Assembly: GCA_034007745.1 (NCBI GenBank)
Contig: JAVEQI010000014.1
Coordinates: 11,830 to 75,829 of the forward strand
Source of the DNA: Desulforapulum sp034007745
GTDB taxonomy: Bacteria; Desulfobacterota; Desulfobacteria; Desulfobacterales; Desulfobacteraceae
Length of the DNA stretch: 64,000 nt
Direction: 5' to 3'
Of the stretch, positions 61,654 to 64,000 are shown one piece after another. The notes below the pieces were generated by a model. It was given only the letters and a program-made list of their open reading frames with translations. It did not search any database and had not been told where the DNA came from. The position numbers and the translations under genes are program-made. Numbering within the stretch: the first letter of the stretch is position 1; the number at the start of each line of letters is the position of its first letter.

Positions 61654-62844
61654 GTGGAACGTGAAGATAGTAACCAAATCAGCAGTTATTCGATCATTGA
61701 AACGGAAAAACTACCAATAAAGCTGTGGTTGAAGATAGATCAAATGGAAGAGGGGGCACTGGCCCAGGCACGAAACCTGGCGAACCTTCCCTTTGCATTC
61801 AGTCATATCGCCATCATGCCCGACACCCATCTTGGTTACGGCATGCCCATCGGCGCAATACTTGCTACCAGGGGGGTCGTCCTCCCCAACGCCGTTGGCG
61901 TTGATATCGGCTGCGGCATGTGTTCTTTACGCACCAATCTGACAGATGTGGAAACAGAGGATTTGAAAAAGATCATGGGCATTATCCGGAAGGCCGTTCC
62001 TGTTGGTTTCAAGCATCACAAAAACCAGCAGGACGAAACCTGGATGCCCGAGAGAAAAGGGGACCTGCCTGTCGTGAACCAGGAGTATGCAAGTGCTCTT
62101 CGCCAGATCGGCACCCTGGGCGGAGGCAACCATTTTATCGAGATACAAAAGGGATCGGATGGATATATCTGGATCATGATTCACTCAGGGTCCCGCAACA
62201 TCGGTTTTACGGTGGCCAACCACTACAACAAGGTGGCAAAAAAGATGAACGTTAAATCCGGCGAAGACGTGTCCAAGGACCTGGCATATATCCCGGAATC
62301 GTCCCCGTCTTTTGAGTTGTACTGGAATGAAATGAACTATTGCCTCGAATTTGCCCTGGCCAACAGAAAACTGATGATGGAGCGGATAAAGGCGGCATTC
62401 ATGGATGTTCTACCCCAGGTCGAGTTTGCGGACTTCATCAACAAGCCCCATAATTTTGCCGCCGTGGAAGAACATTTCGGCGAAACGGTTATCGTTCATC
62501 GAAAGGGGGCGACCCGAGCCCGCAAGGGAGAATGGGGGATGATTCCGGGTTCCCAGGGGACGCGTTCTTTTCTGGTAAAGGGGAAGGGAGAGGCGCACTC
62601 CTTTGAGTCGTGTTCCCACGGGGCCGGAAGAGTCATGAGCCGGACCCGGGCACGCAAAACCCTGGACTTGAAGGAGGTGGTAAAATCCCTTGATGAAAGC
62701 GGAGTTTTGCACGCCATCCGTCGGCGCTCGGACCTGGATGAGGCACCGGAATCCTACAAAGATATCGATGAGGTAATGCAAAACCAGACCGACCTGGTTG
62801 AGGTGCAAATAGAGTTGCAACCCCTGGCTGTTATCAAAGGGTAA
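61654..62844 (+). CDS. rtcB: RtcB-family RNA ligase
   Basis: 396 residues of the GTP/Mn-dependent 3'-phosphate/2',3'-cyclic phosphate RNA ligase family. Metal and guanylation site elements: NAVGVDIGCGMCS (Asp, Cys), GTLGGGNHFIEI (His), IHSGSRNIG, the catalytic-His region SFESCSHGAGR, and a near-C-terminal RRRSDLDEAPESYKD. Joins broken tRNA or other RNA ends; here no tRNA-repair partner (archease, rtcA) is adjacent. GTG start with GGAG 8-9 bases upstream. Confidence 0.93.
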   Translation: MEREDSNQISSYSIIETEKLPIKLWLKIDQMEEGALAQARNLANLPFAFSHIAIMPDTHLGYGMPIGAILATRGVVLPNAVGVDIGCGMCSLRTNLTDVETEDLKKIMGIIRKAVPVGFKHHKNQQDETWMPERKGDLPVVNQEYASALRQIGTLGGGNHFIEIQKGSDGYIWIMIHSGSRNIGFTVANHYNKVAKKMNVKSGEDVSKDLAYIPESSPSFELYWNEMNYCLEFALANRKLMMERIKAAFMDVLPQVEFADFINKPHNFAAVEEHFGETVIVHRKGATRARKGEWGMIPGSQGTRSFLVKGKGEAHSFESCSHGAGRVMSRTRARKTLDLKEVVKSLDESGVLHAIRRRSDLDEAPESYKDIDEVMQNQTDLVEVQIELQPLAVIKG

Positions 62845-62970
62845 TTTTGGTTCTGCGTCCAGCCTCCTGGCAGCAATGCAAAGTCTGTGGAGATGTTTTG
62901 AAAAAAATAAACCCATAGCCGTACTACCTTTTAGAGCGGATATTAAACGTTAGAAAAAGGGGGTATAGTT

Positions 62971-63912
62971 ATGGAAACCTTGTATGTGGTGGAGCAGGGA
63001 GCCTACCTTAAAAAAGATGGCAATTCCCTTAAAATCGTAAAGCAAAACATCATTCTTGACACCATTCCTGCCCAGGGCCTTCAAAAACTTTTGCTGTCTG
63101 GTTATGTCTCTTTGACCGGGTCGGTGATGAATTTTCTTATCAAAAACAGAATAGAGACAGTTTTTGTGACACCGACCGGGAGATTCAGAGCAAGGCTGAT
63201 GATTGATGAGCATAAGCATGTGGCCCTTCGAAAAGCTCAGTATCTCATGCTTGCCAACGAGCAGTTCTGCCTTGATACTATGAAGATCATCGTCAGGGGA
63301 AAACTTGAAACCATGGTTGCTTTTCTTTTGAAGCGGGCAAAAAACTATGGTGATGAGCCCATGAGAGTCGCCGCAGCCGGCCTGAAATCCCTTTGCAAAA
63401 ATCTTGATTCTAAACTTTCAAAAGATGCCATCCGGGGTATTGAGGGTGCAGGGGCAAGGATTTATTTTTCCATGTTTAACCGACTCATTAGAAATGATGT
63501 GTTTCAGTTTAACGGCAGAAACAGGCGGCCGCCAAAGGATCCTGTCAATGCGCTTCTTTCCTTTGTTTATACACTGCTTACCAACGAAGTGATTTCGGCT
63601 ATTAAAATTTCCGGTATGGACCCTTACATGGGATCACTCCATGAGATCAGTTATGGCAGACCATCCCTTGCCTGCGATCTTGTGGAAGAGTATCGATGCG
63701 ATCTTGGAGACCGGCTTGTCTTGAGTCTGATTAACAGAAAAATGGTGGGGCCGGATGATTTTGTTTACAAAAAGAGGAAAAACTTGAACTTTATTGACGA
63801 AAAAGAGATGAAGGATTCTAGGCCTGTGGAGATGAAGCCCTATCTCTTAAAGGCGTTTATTGCCTCATCTGAGTATAGTGGCCCCCGGCAACTGGACAAT
63901 ATGTTAAGATAA
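62971..63912 (+). CDS. cas1: CRISPR integrase Cas1, 3' end probably replaced by IS
   Basis: Metal-dependent integrase for spacer capture. N-terminal beta domain (about 1-85), then helical catalytic domain with Glu158 (RGIEGAGAR), His224 (GSLHEISYG) and the DLVEEYR acid cluster (236-240). The family usually continues after the KAFI helix with a terminal helix carrying a QxxxL pattern; here it ends within 15 residues. The last codons (from about EYSGPRQL) read IS3-like left-end DNA, so some 30 C-terminal residues appear lost. GGGGG lies 7 bases before the ATG. No cas2, effector genes or array are visible. Confidence 0.85.
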   Translation: METLYVVEQGAYLKKDGNSLKIVKQNIILDTIPAQGLQKLLLSGYVSLTGSVMNFLIKNRIETVFVTPTGRFRARLMIDEHKHVALRKAQYLMLANEQFCLDTMKIIVRGKLETMVAFLLKRAKNYGDEPMRVAAAGLKSLCKNLDSKLSKDAIRGIEGAGARIYFSMFNRLIRNDVFQFNGRNRRPPKDPVNALLSFVYTLLTNEVISAIKISGMDPYMGSLHEISYGRPSLACDLVEEYRCDLGDRLVLSLINRKMVGPDDFVYKKRKNLNFIDEKEMKDSRPVEMKPYLLKAFIASSEYSGPRQLDNMLR

Positions 63913-64000
63913 AATAAAACAGTCCAGAAATGAAAAAGGGGTTAATTTTGAAACGGAAAAACTACAGTAAAGAATTAAAAAGCAAAGTCGCATTGGCAGC
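63870..64000 (+). mobile_element. Left end of IS3-family insertion sequence
   Basis: TGAGTATAGTGGCCCCCGGC, followed by an ACTGGACA block, looks like the left terminal repeat common in IS3-family elements, and orfA begins about 78 bases inside it. The right end is outside the window, so the boundary at about 63870 is an estimate. Confidence 0.6.
63948..64000 (+). CDS. IS3-family transposase OrfA, N-terminal fragment
   Basis: Eighteen codons before the window ends: (M)KRKNYSKELKSKVALAA, matching the N terminus of IS3-type helix-turn-helix OrfA proteins (RRxFSxEFKxKVALEAL). TTG 63948 has AAGGGG 6 bases upstream and fits the family start better than the in-frame ATG 63930. Confidence 0.8.
   Translation, partial: MKRKNYSKELKSKVALA

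Noticed and set aside
62845..64000. A CRISPR array near cas1.
   Set aside because: No regularly spaced repeats are visible on either side within the window.

Overview
The window looks like a draft-assembly piece of a strictly anaerobic Desulfobacterota genome, most likely a marine Desulfobacteraceae-type sulfate reducer. This is inferred from gene content, not from a marker gene. The pointers are a complete futalosine menaquinone cluster core, PurH split into two genes, CbiK-type cobaltochelatase, TRAP transport with a TatT lipoprotein, octaheme and heptaheme cytochromes c, a PfaA/PfaD-type lipid synthase and a probable small selenoprotein. No rRNA, tRNA or CRISPR array was seen. A 100-N scaffold gap lies at 60000-60099.

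Layout. 1-10 kb: end of an MFS carrier, a membrane diguanylate cyclase, an NMT1-type ABC importer (minus strand), envelope/stress proteins (LEA14-like lipoprotein, YtxH, DUF948), a tandem UspA protein and an SLC13-type carrier with TrkA_C domains. 10.2-13.3 kb: a 55-residue probable selenoprotein read through an in-frame UGA, then GntR-trpB-trpA. 13.4-25 kb: a heterodimeric ABC exporter, YgiQ and DarP, a TatT-DctP-DctQ-DctM TRAP system, and an ArgA-type acetyltransferase. 24.8-43.2 kb (minus strand): a 2662-codon iterative lipid/polyketide synthase and its pfaD enoyl reductase. They are separated by about 8 kb of visibly AT-richer DNA holding a six-gene energy-converting-hydrogenase-related (Ehr) operon. 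This insert is bounded by an IS1634-type transposase relic and by a decayed second copy of the 3' part of pfaD. 43.5-57 kb: octaheme HAO-like cytochrome, xerD, M24 peptidase, ParA-like protein, mqnE-mqnC-deaminase-mqnA with convergent mqnD, split purH and cbiK. 57.4-64 kb: two CydA-superfamily membrane subunits (one with a C-terminal haem c motif) followed by a heptaheme cytochrome, rtcB, and a cas1 whose 3' end appears cut by an IS3-family element running off the window.

How the parts fit. The menaquinone made by the mqn products would be the electron carrier for the membrane modules: the CydA-like/heptaheme set, perhaps the HAO-like cytochrome, and the Ehr complex, which lacks nickel-binding cysteines. 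The pfa locus would make a specialised long-chain lipid. Several dispersed repeats are present: a 166-bp palindromic MITE in two copies, a TTCGTTGTG-hairpin-CATGTG element in three copies, and two heptanucleotide arrays. Two of these elements have apparently entered coding sequence, at the permease C terminus and the synthase N terminus.
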